The translations under genes and the position numbers were made by a program. Below, piece by piece: positions 11,201-23,667 of a DNA stretch of 64,000 nucleotides. Positions within the stretch are counted from its first letter, which is position 1. Each line of letters starts with the position of its first letter. The notes under the pieces are model-generated. The model was not told the DNA's origin. It did not search any database and worked only from the letters and a program-made list of their open reading frames with translations. This DNA is from Citrus sinensis (lineage: Eukaryota; Streptophyta; Magnoliopsida; Sapindales; Rutaceae): NCBI RefSeq assembly GCF_022201045.2, contig NC_068561.1, positions 25,302,501 through 25,366,500 on the forward strand, given 5' to 3'.

Positions 11201-14200
11201 CGGATTGAAATAATCAAAGCTTCAGCAGAAAAAGCCGAGGTATCAGCTGCCAGGTTGGTATCATTAAAAGCAGCTCTAAGGATGTTAAATGCATGTACTG
11301 TTGGAACGACACCCTCATCCCGGATCTTTGAGGAATTCCAGGTTGCATATATATCGGGTGGCACTGCAGACTCTGTCTCTTGGTTTGAATGTGAAAACTC
11401 ACACATGGTGGTTTTTGCACCTTTGTTTTCGATTAGATCCAGCAAAGACCTGTTAGCTACATCTATTAGCCACCGGAGTGCCTGAGGGAGAAGCTTCTTT
11501 GGTGCACCTTCTGGTTCTGCGAGAAATAAAGCAATGAAAGCAGCAGGAATACCGGCACTTCTTCGTAATAAATCATCCACAATTTGTCCCTTGGCCACAG
11601 TTCTTTCCATAAGTTGCTCCATCCAAGACTCTGTCAACCTACAAAGTCTACAAAGAGAGACAGCATCTCAGGAATGATAAACAACATCTTTCCAACACAC
11701 AGCTTAGCATACATTGAGTAAAGTTCAGACATGCAGCGTAAACTTTTAACATATAGAATATCTCTTAACATAAAAGCAATGGTGATGACTAGGAGCTCTT
11801 CAAAAAAAGCTCTTTCAGCAGAATGAAACCATGTCTATCTTTTAAACCTTAAATTAACACCATAATCCCTTCAGGGAGGGTTGGTGGGGGGGGGGGGGGG
11901 GGTTGGGTGTGGGGAGGCAAGGCATCAATTGACATCATAATCCCTTAAGACGATTGCTCACTCAGGCATGAATTGAAGCATAACATCAGGTAGTACCAGT
12001 TGAAAAAGACAAATAGAAACTTACCTTAGATCATTTGAACAAAGTAAACGATTGCAAAGAGCCGTGAATCCAGCTCTTGTCTTATCAATTGCACCATTAT
12101 GCTTCATCTTCAAAAGCACTTCCAAGAAATGGTTCCCAATTTTCTCAAGTTGTTTCAGATCAAGCATTGCATCAGACATTGTCATCAGCAAATCATCAGC
12201 AGCATCTGATGTGCCACTTCCAGAGTCTACTGTATCTGAAGAACTGTTAATTGGTAAAGGAATTTTTCTTATGATAGTCCCCAATAGAAGACTCACCTGA
12301 AAGCCAAAAACATTCTGTCACTCATAGCCTCACCCAAAGTTTTTTTTAAAAACTTTTTTTTAAAAAAAAAAGCGGGAACAGAGGAAAGGGCTACTACAAA
12401 TCCTTTCTCGATTAATTTGACTTTGGCAAAATGAAGAGTTAATTAAAAAAATCGTTTTGGATAGTTGGATCCCATGAAAGAACTAGAACTAGACAAACTG
12501 AGGGATGTACCTCTTTCATAGCCAGCCAGCAACCCACCATGACGACCTGTTCTGATGTTCTGACATCTTGTGCAGGCTTTGAATTTTTCTCTTCATCTTC
12601 TAAAGAACGCAAGGGCTCATCCATCTCCTCAGGAACATCCAACAACAAATTATCATCAATAATCATATCATCCATGTCCTCAGGCAGACACCAAGCATCT
12701 GCAGAAACCACCCAAAGTGCCAGTGAAGTTATTCGCATAACCAGTTCCAGAAGCTTCTCCAACGCACATTTCATCTCAGAATAACCAGACAGAACAGCAT
12801 TGGAATTCCAATCCAATTCCTCAAAAGTATATCGTAGAGCAAGTAATATGCCATGCACAAAACTGTTCTCACAGGATTCAGACAGATCTCTCTCTCCCTC
12901 CTTTACTGCCACTTCTAACCAGTCAATTAGTGATTTTATATACTCCACCACAGGAGCACTGGATTTACAAATCTGACCTTCTCCTTTTAGCTGTTGTGGC
13001 TGTGGATGAAGACAAACAACATTAACTGAAGCTCTAACTATCCACCCAAGGTCCAAGACATACTTCCTAAATATAAGCCGTAAAGCCAATGCTCCAGCAT
13101 CACTCTCTCTCACACGCGGACTGCACACTAATTTCTTAGACCAAGTTATTACTTTCTGGACCATGCCTTCACTTGAAATGCCAGGAAGTGGAGAAGGAAA
13201 ATGAAGCAATATGCGAAAAGAACTCTCTCTCAGCCTGTCCCAACTGTCAATTATTGATCCAACTAACAGCAAAGTTGAATTAGGTGCAGTAATTCCTTTA
13301 TTGTATGGATACAGAGAGCTTTCAAGAGAAACAGAATCAAGCTTTTCTTGAGGAGGTGCAATTGACCAAATATTCATCATTGTCAGAATAAGCTCCATGG
13401 CCATTATTTTTCTCTTATATGGAGCAGATGGATAGCATGAGAAAAACAAAAAACAACTCAACCACCTCATAAACTTAAACAAATTCTCTGCTTTACTTAT
13501 TACAGTATCAGTTCCATTGATTAAAGTTCTGTCACTGTTCTCGCAGGACACAACAGGTCTCCAACTCCCCTGCTTAAATTGCCTCTCCAAGGCTGTCCTA
13601 ACTCGAGAGAAAAACTTTCTAAACAAGCTAGTCCACTTCATCTGAAATGCTGTTGAGCAACTCCTCATGTTCAATGGCACCGCTTCTTTCATGAGAGTGA
13701 GTTCTAAATGGGAAGGCAGACTAGCTGTCTTGGGGTTCAAGAAAAGAGACTCTGCAGCATCTACACGAAGTAACTCGTCAGCATGAGTTAATGCCAGCAC
13801 TAACCAATCAACAAGGACCTTAAAGTTTATTCCCTTTATGCAGACAAGAGCATAAAGATTACTCCCTTCAGTTACAAACTTGCTGCCTGTGCGAAGTACA
13901 GAAGAATTCTTCCACAAATCAATATCCCCTTCAGCCAGAGCAAGTGAACGAGATACTTTGAGCAACGAGACAAAAACAGCCACTTGCTGTTCAACTTTGA
14001 GTTCGATGCTACTACAATCAAGCTCAGGATATGAAAGTCCATTCTCCTCCTCACTTGGCACAACTGAGACAAAAGCAAGCATAGGAAATATACCATCCAC
14101 ATCCATGTCTAAAAGAACTGGAAGGGCATAAGTATTCAAATTGGAGCGGAGCTTTGAAACTCCAGAAGCAAGCCCATACAAGAAAGGAGGCAAGCAGTGC

Positions 14201-15894
14201 CCTCTATAAACTGCATAGCCCCTCGAAATACCATTTGAACTCCAACATTCATCACGCAAGCATTCAAGGAAACATTTCAAAAATGATGTGGCAGCAGAAC
14301 ACACATCATCATCAATGTATGCATTGACAATTTCCGACAGCAGGTCAGGACTCATCCCCAACAGAGTCTTTGCACCTAACCTCTTAGTGAGTAAAGCCAA
14401 AGGAACATATCTACCTTTGCAACGTGGCCCCAGGCAAAGAAGATCAGAAGCAATCTTTTGCAAGAAAGATTTTATTCTTTCAGAACCCACATCCCAACGT
14501 AGGCTGGATTCAATATCTAGAAAAAGATCAAAAACAAGATGAACTTGCTTGACTGTTTGACTTAGAGGATCCTCCAAGTTATTCCAAATAATTCTCAATA
14601 TCCGTGTCCCCATATCCTCTGGAATTGGATCATAATCAAATGACACATTGGTTAAATTAGCTAAAATTGAGGTTTTTATCTGTTGCAAACATATTTGCAA
14701 AACAGTCAATGCATGAAAGTTAAAATGACTATCAGTTGGGTTCTCACAGTAGCTACACAGCTCAGGCAAAATCCCATTATACAATATAGTCTTTGCAGAA
14801 TCATCACCATTCTCACTCCCATTACTCAAATCTTCCTTTGATACAAAGAATAGGGCATTGAGCACATTTCTCGAAACAGCTGTAAGTATCCCTCTAATCA
14901 AGCAAAGTCTACTCAATACTGAAAAATTGTGTATTTCACTACAAACATCTCCATTAAATGGAGTCTTCCTAAAACACACTTGCAAAGCATCTTCAAACTC
15001 ACTCTTACTTTTTTCAGAACTAAAACTACAAGTTTTTTGATAAAATATACCTTCAATGAGGAACAAACCAAGTTCTTGTGGACCCAAACACACTTGTAAA
15101 GCAGCACACAGGGCAACTCCTGCCGCCACATAACAATCCCTTGAAAAAGCAGTCGACTTCAATATACTAATCAAAACCACGAAAATCATCTCCATGATAC
15201 TCTCTTTTTGACCACTCAAGCCCTTGAATTTATCCAGACAACGCTGAAGCAAATAATACAAGCAAGACAAAGCCTCCTGGCATTGCTCCATAACAATGGG
15301 AGATGGCCTAGCCCACTCTTGAGTCTCCAAAACCACACCATTCAACCCCAAAACCACATCCCAAGCAACCAAAACCGCACAATCTTGAATCACATCCATC
15401 AAATACCCCAACTTCGGCAAGCTCATTACAGACAGTACCACACGTGACACACAAAACCTCTTATTTTGATCACTCGCGCGGCCACCGCCACCATACTCAT
15501 CACAGAGATCACGAAAACAAGAAACAATCAAAGCTTGAAATTTTCTCTCCTTTGCCAAAGCAGAAACTAAAGTTCTATGCAGTGGCAATGAATTTTCTAA
15601 GAACATGACTTCTAAGTACACCCGTGTGGCTTTTGAGAGCACCCACTCATCGGCGGCAGCATTAGCTGAAGACAGCAATTCGATAAAAGATGAAGCAAAT
15701 TTCTTCGCATGATTCACTTGGGCGTATATAGAGTTAAGTGAAACTAATTCTCTGAACGCGTTATGGAACTTTGAAAAGGAAGAGTTTTGTGAAGAGGGTA
15801 TTTGGGTTAATGATTCCGTTAACGAAGTGGGGAAAACGACGGCGCTGTAAGTGTAACGGTGGCGGTGCTGCAACGCGCGCCATTTTGCTGACAT
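8291..15894 (-). CDS. THADA: THADA homologue (DUF2428 / tRNA 2'-O-methyltransferase-partner family)
   Basis: Four exons on the minus strand, 15894-12511, 12296-12025, 11638-11057 and 10718-8291, add up to 6666 nt, a 2221-aa protein. All junctions are GT-AG and in phase. The protein is an alpha-helical, HEAT/ARM-like repeat giant. The DUF2428 core spans the exon 1 end to exon 3: WDRLRESSFRILLHFPSPLP near residue 955, RRSAGIPAAFIALFLAEPEG near 1240, and SPYWEIRNSACLAYTALIRR near 1370. Its human relative is thyroid adenoma-associated protein. Yeast Trm732, in the same family, partners with the methyltransferase Trm7 for tRNA Cm32/Um32 2'-O-methylation; extending that role to this plant protein is an inference. 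The start is the first ATG of the long frame (MSAKWRALQHRHRY). The unusually long 1128-codon first exon and the terminal DPYFLLR look intact. Intron 2 holds a 17-G run (11886-11902). Confidence 0.92.
11886..11902 (+). repeat. 17-G homopolymer in THADA intron 2
   Basis: An unbroken run of 17 G, followed by TTGGGTGTGGGG, lies in the intron between exons 2 and 3. On the transcribed (minus) strand it is a C-run. Homopolymers of this length are also prone to assembly and length error. Confidence 0.9.
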
Positions 15895-17040
15895 GTTTGC
15901 TTAAATGTGGCGGCTTGGTTGATATTAGGAGGTTTTGTTAGTTATTACATGTAACAGACACTCAAATAACTTAGGGCAAAACAAAAGCAAGAGAAGGGGT
16001 TTAAGGAAGAAGACGTGGGTTAACTTTCGTGCTAGGGTTTTATGTTTGGGTTTTAGTGTGCAATTGGAGGCCCAATTTTTTGGATGACGAAAAATAATTT
16101 TAAAAAAAGTTTATTTTATTTCTAGTTTCTATTTCTTTTCCTTTTTTTATTTAAAAAAAAAAATCTTAACTGATTTAGATTTACCAGACAATCCGTTTTG
16201 CAGCATGAAAACTCATGCTTTCCAAGCCACTAGCGAAAAATTGTACGACGCATACGACCCTAATAACTTTTCTTGCATTCTTGCTTATAAGTACCCCACT
16301 GCTGTATGAAGATTTCATGAATAGAGTTCAATGGCAGAAAGAGGAAGTTGTAATGTTTCAACCACCTCCTCCCCTTCATTTGCATTTCTAAGTTGTATGT
16401 AAGAATTGGATGGAACTAAACAGATTAGTAAGATCAAAATATTCAGTTGCTGTTTAGTTTCCTCCAATATCTTATCTCCAGCTTCTAAACTATATATATA
16501 AACCAAGTTCTGAGCTGCAGGGATTGGTGAATCAAAACTTGTGCTTGGTTTACTCCAATATCTTTTCTTCAGCTTCAAAACTGAAACGATAGATCTTCAG
16601 CGAAGCAGTGTTCAGGCATTTTACAAGTTGTAAGTAAGAATTAGAGGAAGCTAGACACATTAGTAGAATTAAACATTCTATTTAGTTTCCTCTATAATCT
16701 TACCTCCAACTTCCAAACTACTAAGTACAAATATAAGTTCTTCACTTTGAAATAAAAGTTACATATTTTGTTTCCTAATAGCCCAATTTAAGTTTTCATC
16801 ACCATGCAGTTTTATCACAACAACTGGATAAAAACAAACATTTAGCTTGGCCTTGGATCTTTTTGGTTGGAATTTAAGACTGAATGAATAGGCAGAAAAT
16901 GAAACACAACAAATATGAAGTAAAATTGACCTGAACCTGTAGGTAATCCGAGAACAGTATTCCATCTTACAAATGGAGGATAGAATTCCAAAACCCCGTT
17001 AAAAAGCCCTGAAAGTGACACAACTAACATTTTTTTTCTT
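15895..17040. other. Spacer between the THADA start and the cullin-3 stop
   Basis: The left part contains the THADA 5' UTR and promoter; a reverse-oriented TATA box is not obvious. The right part, near 16800-17040, is probably the cullin-3 3' UTR. The middle holds the diverged direct repeats described separately. No gene is supported. Confidence 0.4.
16381..16741 (+). repeat. Diverged direct repeat, two and a half copies
   Basis: The segment 16381-16511 (AAGTTGTATGTAAGAATTGG ... TTTAGTTTCCTCCAATATCT ... AAGTTCT) recurs at 16617-16741 (CAAGTTGTAAGTAAGAATTAG ... TTTAGTTTCCTCTATAATCT ... TAAGTTCT), with a partial third copy at 16543-16583 (TACTCCAATATCTTTTCTTC). The period is about 235 bp. No transposon hallmarks are seen, so it is best read as an old local tandem duplication downstream of cullin-3. 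Confidence 0.65.
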
Positions 17041-20000
17041 TCAAGCAAGGTATCGGTACAATTTCCTGTCCACTTTGTCCCTCTCTAGAAACTCCCTTTC
17101 AATTAGGGACTCTATTCTTTTTTTAATTACAACTGGATTCGGCAGAAACCGAGATTGCAGCTGCTTTGTGACTTCAGTAACAATGTTATTGTGATCCAGC
17201 ACCCGTCTTGCCTTCATGATCCTTACAATTGCTGCCTCTATCTGGGGTTTCCTGTCTTCCTCCACTCTTTGTCTGGTTTCCTGATTTTCCGGTTCAGACT
17301 CTCTTTGTGCAACCACTGTACCTATCTTAACCTTAACGAACTTGCTTGTGAACTTGTCGTTGAAGAAGAAGGCATCATCTTCAGCTATGTCTTTGCTCAT
17401 GGGTTCCTTCCTAAGAACATGCTTACCCTTGACACAGGCCAGCGACTGCAGGCACCTCTTCAATTCTGGGGCAGGTATTTCTGTGGCCTGCTCAATTTCT
17501 TTGTAACTCAACCGATCAACGCTATTGAATAGCATCAGTACACACATCTGGTAAGTTGAAACATTCAGCTCATGTTTCTGGCCTTTTCCAAAAGTTCCCT
17601 TCAAATCAGCTGTGCCCATATTGGTTTGCCAAGTCAATCTTCGTCCAGTATGTGTCCCAAGATAATAACTACGGAATTTCTCACATATTCCCATGATTTC
17701 TGCAGGAAGATTGCATGTAGCACTTGGTTGAGTTGGCCAAGAACCTGTAGTGAGAACCTGGACGGTTAGTGTGGGGGAATCCCCCAACTCAGCACCCAGG
17801 CTGGCATAGAATCCCTGCATTGTATCCTGAGATGTCTTCATGTCAGTGAACATACCCTCCAATTTCGAAGTAAACTGATATCCGCACTCTGTTTTGAGTT
17901 TAACGATCAAACTTCTTTCTGCATCATCAGAGACTGTTTTCCCAGAAAGAAGCCTCTTGGCAAGGTGTTGCTTGTAATACTTCTCAAATACATCTTTCTC
18001 CTGAAGGAAACGGAAAAGCATCATGACCTTGTCAAGCACATTCTCCACATCCTCCTCACTAACCCCTCTTAGTCCTTTTCGGAGCTTGTCATCCACAAAC
18101 AATGAAATAAATTCCGGAGACCGAGAGTTCAAGTTAATGAAGTATTCAAAAGATGAATTTAAAGCATTTTGAAAGGTCTTGTCATTATTAAATGCTGAAT
18201 TGATAACTTTGTCATATTTATCCTTTAAATCCAAAAGGCGTTGAACGAAATCTACAGGATCCTTTAATCTTTCTGGATCGCTAACCAGCTGCTTACCGGT
18301 ATCCCGAATGTATGAAGTCATCACATCTCTTATTAAAATAAGTCCACTAGGTACCCGACGAAACAAGCAGTACATCCTTCCCAAGTCCTCATATTTGTCA
18401 TCCACGAGCATATTAACCAAGCCCGAGTTCTCCATATGAACTAGTCTGTGCATGTGACTTTCAATCATCTCCTTCTCGACGACATTAGTTATTTTGGCTT
18501 CACTCCTAGCATCCAAGTAATGAGAAACTCTCTCCATTTCTTCATTTAGACGTCTTTCAGCTTTCTTAAGATAATCTCCACAATCACAGGACTCAATAAA
18601 CTCTTGAGACTCGAGACGGTAAAAATCAGCTGAGACTTCGAGGAAATGCTTCTCAAAGTCATCCTGGTAAACAAAAGAACCTAAATCCATCAGCATTTTT
18701 GTAATGTTTCTCATCAAGCCCCTGTTTATAACTTCACCACTCCTTTCTCTCTGCACAAGTTCAAGAAGTGTATCCTGTAGCCTAGTCTGGATTTTGCTGG
18801 AGTGTATAACAACATCCCTCCACAGATTTAACCCTAGCTCATGTACAGGGGTTTTATGGGTGCTTGGGATGAATGTCCTATCCATGTACATCAATATGTC
18901 CCGGATCATTTGCAAAGCCTTGTTATGATCCGCCCATTTCCTGTTCAGTTCTTCCAAAAATAGACCCCCCTGAGCCGCTTCAATTGATTTGCATATTTCT
19001 GTGAGATGAAAAGTCATTGTTGTCACAAGTCCAGAGTAAAGTTTCTCACCAAATTTGTGCAGCACCATGTTGTAGGCATTCCTGATTGAATTACACATAA
19101 ACAAGACGTATGAATGGTTCAGGCTGAGTTAGGTATCAGCGAATGAGATGCATGAAATCATCATAATAAGGGGAAATTGGCAGAGAAACATAAAGATCCA
19201 GAAAACCACCTTTTAAGCCACACTGAGGATACAAAAAATATTCAATGTTTTCAATACAACATTTCAAAAAAGGACCAGATCCCAGAAAATAGTCTATTCC
19301 GTCAGAATAAATCTATATCCAGGAAAATCAGTAAAGTTTGTATTTGTAGCAACAAACACGAAGATGACTCCAACAACGTGAGAAGACATCACATTTGATG
19401 CAAAGGAAGGTAATCTCTGAGAAAAGCAAATAGATCAAAGGAACAAGGGTAGATAACTTGTCTGAAGAAAGAAAGAGAAAAGGGGAAAAAAAAAGGGTCA
19501 CAGATAAACATCTACCCAAATAGAGAAGAAATGGTAACATTGACAGGTGAACCCCTGTTTGCAGAGACATCCAGTCCCATGGATATCCAAGAGAATGGTT
19601 ATCGGTAACATAAGGTGGATAGAACAATGTTAGAAAACTTGTCTCAACTAGTCTAACAAGCAAAAATATTGTGATCAGCACAATAGCTGGCCTGCACATA
19701 AACTTCATGTTCACCTACTGACCTTAATTGCCCAGGATAAACTATCAACTTCAACCAATATCAAGAATACACAGGTAATTCATTTCTGATTAGCATTTTC
19801 AATGTATTCTAAGTCCAGACACTTTCCATCAGCAACTACAAGCATCTAAGCACATCACCACTCATATCATACAAATTCAAGAACAACAGCAATAGGGAGA
19901 AATAAAACATTAAGCATCATCTACACATTAGGACATGCTTAACATAATAGCTAAAATGTTTTTCAAAACCCTTTTCTACTGGGCAATGAATGCTTTATCA

Positions 20001-20617
20001 ACCACCCACCCACTTACTTGTATTTGAAAACTAGTGATTTGTTACAAAATGGATTAAAAATCACAAAAACACAATCTCAGATATGGCATTAATTCACTTG
20101 TGATAAGAAAAGTATTCTTCGATGCGAGAACTAATCAGTAAAACGATAAATTACCCCTAGCATAGCACTAAAACTAATCTATAAAATGGTAGCAATATGC
20201 AAAATTCAACCATACTATCATCTCAACAAAGTTTAACCAATTCTCAGCAACACTAAACGAACACAACCCGATTGTTTAAGTAACTTACTATTTACAAACA
20301 TAATCACTTAAAAAAAAAAAATTTGCCCAAAACACAATTTTAAAGCAATCAATCTCTAATAATCTTAATCAATCAATTAACACTCACTGTGCACATAAAT
20401 ACAAAAATCCACAAAAATATATAGCATAAAAGGCTAAAAGAAGAAAAGGAAAGGACCTATAAAGCTCCTCAAAGCTAAGCCCACTGGCGTTATGATTGTA
20501 AATCTCATGAATCGCATGCTCCAAAATCTTCCATGTCTTCTCTGCGTATTTTGGATCCACCACGACCCGGTGCTTAAACGCCTCTATTTGGAAAGTCCTC
20601 TTCTTCGGAGCACTCAT
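17041..20617 (-). CDS. CUL3: Cullin-3 (BTB-CUL3-RBX1 E3 ubiquitin ligase scaffold)
   Basis: Two exons, 20617-20457 and 19081-17041, joined in phase give 733 aa, almost exactly the length of Arabidopsis CUL3A (732). The protein begins MSAPKKRTFQIEAFKHRVVV, the CUL3 N-terminus that binds BTB adaptors. Cullin repeats follow (about residues 30-370), then the cullin homology domain (LFRFLQEKDVFEKYYKQHLA near 400) that holds RBX1, and a C-terminal winged-helix neddylation domain with RIMKARRVLDHNNIVTEV. The NEDD8 acceptor lysine is the K of that motif, near residue 677. The protein ends in YRYLA. CUL3 assembles ligases that turn over ACC synthases, NPR1-related and phototropin-pathway targets in plants. 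The long first intron (19082-20456) and two-exon layout match plant CUL3 genes. The gene looks intact. Confidence 0.97.
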
Positions 20618-22764
20618 CTCTTCTCAATCGCTCTCACTCGCTTTCTTTTAGTTAAGAAATTTGCAAACGACTCGATTAAACTTAAAAGCTTCAATTTTGA
20701 TTTTTGACCCGAATCTGAAGCTGGTAACCCGATTTAGACAGATTGACCCGAATTAGTGAGCTGGACTTGAGGGCCACAGCGAGTCAATTAACAAGCTTTA
20801 ATACCTTGCTCGGCCCACTTGTTAAAAAACACTTGTTACTTTATCTTTGTTTATATTGCAAATTTCGCCCCTCTTATAAATTTTTTAAAGCATTCCGATC
20901 CTTGTAAAACTGTTAATACAGCCACGAACTCTGTTATATAAAATTGATATGGCATCATATAATTTATTTTTATTGTTTTATATTATCACTCAACTAATTA
21001 TATAATATCATGTCAATTTATACAATAATTTATAGGTATACTATCATTCAATAATGAATGTGTAATCGTAATTTAAAAAAAAAATTGACTAATTTTTAAT
21101 TTGTCATGCGTATATATTTTGGATTTTCCCGTAAAGAACGGTTATCTTATGTTAATGTTTTCTTTGTAAAGTGCTCAAGTGACTTTTTAAAATCCAATTG
21201 TATATATTAATATATATAACTATTAATTAAGAAGTTTTTTACTTTATAGTTTCTTGTTGTAATTAGACAGCTGCAAAATGTGAGAAGAAGATTAAGATTT
21301 ATATTATCAAAAAATAAAATAAAAAATCATTTCTCATTTGTGTCATTAGCTTAGATAAAACGATTTATGTGCATAAATAAAGAGAATTTCAACATAAGCA
21401 AAATATATATTGCGATAACAATTAAATTATAAAAAGTTATATCTTTTTTTTTTCCACTCTCTTTTCCGTTTCTCTTCTCAAATGTAGTATGAAGTATAGT
21501 TAAATCTTGCTATTTTTTATGTTGATAAAAAAGAATTGTTTTGTAAATAACGGCGTATTCTTCTTTCGATTAAAGAATACGACAATTATTTTGTCCAAAA
21601 GAAAAAGAAAAAGTGGGAGGTCGTAACTAATAAATAAAAGCGTGTAATAGAAAGAAAAGGATGATTTGCTAGATTATACAGTGTCACAGTAATGAGCTCT
21701 TGCTGCTCTAGGGTTAGGAGTGTGAGCAGTCCGAGTTGAAAGGCTCCCGTACTGTTTGGAGCGAAGGTTTAGGGATGGAGAAGGATAATTCTCAACAGAA
21801 GAACCTGCTATTTGGGGTCGTATCCTTCTCATATTTTCATTTTTAGGTAATATTTATTTATTAAGCCTTAATCCCTTCAAGAGCATGTTTTAAATTTTAC
21901 CGAGATAATTAGTCTTTTAAAATCTTTTGTTACAGTTTCAATTTATGATTTTTTTGCCCTTCCATTTATAATCATTTTTTTTTCTTTCTTCTTTCAATTT
22001 ATGCTAGGCCATGTATGGTATGTTGAATATCAGAATATATCTATGTGCATATGTGTATGGATTAAGCTTCTCGATGGGCCAATTAGACAGAGAGATAGAG
22101 TCCAATTAAATTGTGTGGAGTCCAATTAGAACCAGAGCCCACAGTACTCGTGTCTACTGGTGCAGAATCGAAACTCGTGTCTTTACTGCCTTTTAACTTC
22201 GTTCGTTCACATTTTAAATTCTTCCAAATATCCACACCTGAGCGCCACTTGATAATCATCTATGTGTTTACCAACAATTGTGAAGAAACCCATAGTTAAT
22301 TAGTTATTTATTACTCTTATCACTCTTATTTATTTATTTATTTATTTAGTCAGTTGTGGTTTAGAAGTTATTAGTTTTGTCATATGAATTAGGACATATA
22401 ATGTGACATATTCTAGTGTTTACATATTCTAGTTTTAAAGAGCAGTGTGCAACAATAAAAATTTTGAACATTAACAGCTTTCCATATTCTTCGCCAGTTT
22501 TTTTATTCTATCCTAACAAACTTTGACCTACATTTTAGTGTTTGGAATATACATAATTATCCAACATTATTTATATAAAAAAAGGAAGGAAAATCCATAA
22601 TTATCCAACTTTTCGTTAATTATTTAACTTATTTTACTCTTCTTGACTTCTTATTGAGTCAAAAAATAAAAAATAAAAATGAAAAGGGGTAAAATGACTT
22701 ATCAGGGCCCAATTTGGGCCTCAAAAGCTTTAAGCTGTCTTTCAGGGGTTTAATGGGATTGGTC
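20618..22764. other. Intergenic region between divergent CUL3 and RPS9 genes
   Basis: AT-rich DNA that contains the CUL3 promoter at its left end and the RPS9 promoter at its right end. A GC-richer patch at about 21680-21825 includes CTAGGGTTAGG and an ATG-led short frame (MEKDNSQQKNLLFG...). It looks like a 5' UTR plus first exon but no continuation was found. A TTTA microsatellite lies at about 22325-22348. Confidence 0.45.
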
Positions 22765-22770
22765 TATAAA
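22765..22770 (+). promoter_or_regulatory. TATA box of RPS9
   Basis: TATAAA (inside GGTCTATAAAATAA) lies 69 bp upstream of the RPS9 ATG. Just upstream is GGGCCCAATTTGGGCCTC (about 22705-22722), with GGGCC/GGCCC motifs similar to the site II elements common in plant ribosomal-protein promoters. Assignment is by position and sequence only. Confidence 0.5.
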
Positions 22771-22833
22771 ATAATAATCACACAATTATCATTTTGATAT
22801 TTTTTTCCTCGTTTACATTTCGCCCACAGAGGC

Positions 22834-23667
22834 ATGGTGCACGTCAGTTTCTACCGCAACTGTATGATCTCTTTCTCTCTCGATCTCATTTTTATATAAC
22901 AGTGAATGTGGGTCTTTGACTAATAATAAGTAATTAATCTTTGTTTGTGTAATTCCAAAAAAAAATAATAATAAATTAATGGTGTTGGATTAATAGATGG
23001 GAAGACGTTCAAGAAGCCACGTCGTCCGTACGAGAAGGAGCGTTTAGATGCCGAGCTGAGGCTGGTGGGAAGTTTCGGGCTGCGGTGCAAGAGGGAGCTG
23101 TGGAGGGTTCAGTATGCATTGAGTCGGATTCGCAACGCGGCGAGGGATCTTCTCACTCTGGACGAGAAGGACCCTCGCCGCATCTTTGAAGGCCAGGCCC
23201 TCCTTCGCAGGATGTTTAGGTACGGCCTTTTGGAGGCGACTCAGAACAAACTTGACTACGTCTTGGCCCTCACTGTCGAGAGCTTCCTCGAACGCCGTCT
23301 TCAGACCGTCGTCTTCAAAGCTGGTTTGGCCAAGTCTATTCATCATGCTCGCGTCCTCATTAAGCAGAAGCACATCAGGTACCACTGCATACATTTATAT
23401 TCAATCAATTAATTTGTGTTATTTATCCAATTCTTCACTTATATAAATAATCAATTTGGTTAATTTGCATGTACAACGTGTAGGGTTGGTAGGCAAATTG
23501 TGAACATACCGTCTTTCCTGGTGAGAGTGGACGCCCAAAATCATGTCGGAGTCTCTCTGACAAGTTCCCTCACACAAACTGGCCGTCCTGGAAGGGTCAA
23601 GCGAAAGGCACAGAAGGCCGCTGCTAAGAAGTCTGCCGGTGGGGCAGACGAGGACGATGAGGACTAA
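22834..23667 (+). CDS. RPS9: 40S ribosomal protein S9 (uS4), diverged paralogue
   Basis: Three exons, 22834-22861, 22997-23378 and 23484-23667, give 197 aa, the usual length of plant RPS9. It starts [20 protein letters not shown]. The S4 RNA-binding domain lies at about residues 105-170 ([20 protein letters not shown], then [20 protein letters not shown]), and the tail ends in an acidic ADEDDED. uS4 sits in the 40S body near the mRNA entry channel. It differs from the highly conserved plant consensus I recall in several places: [11 protein letters not shown] in place of a YGLRNKRELW-type segment, and [19 protein letters not shown] where DFALTSPFGGGRPGRV is usual. The small first exon of ten codons matches known plant RPS9 gene structure. 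It is open throughout and probably functional, but may be a minor copy. Confidence 0.93.

Noticed and set aside
8291-15894. Four separate genes or a frameshifted pseudogene in the THADA region
   Set aside because: Each gap between open blocks has GT-AG ends on the minus strand, and joining gives an exact whole number of codons with continuous family similarity. They are exons of one gene.
23044-23394. 116-codon frame antisense to RPS9 exon 2
   Set aside because: It overlaps a recognised coding exon on the other strand and has no domain of its own; it is a shadow frame.
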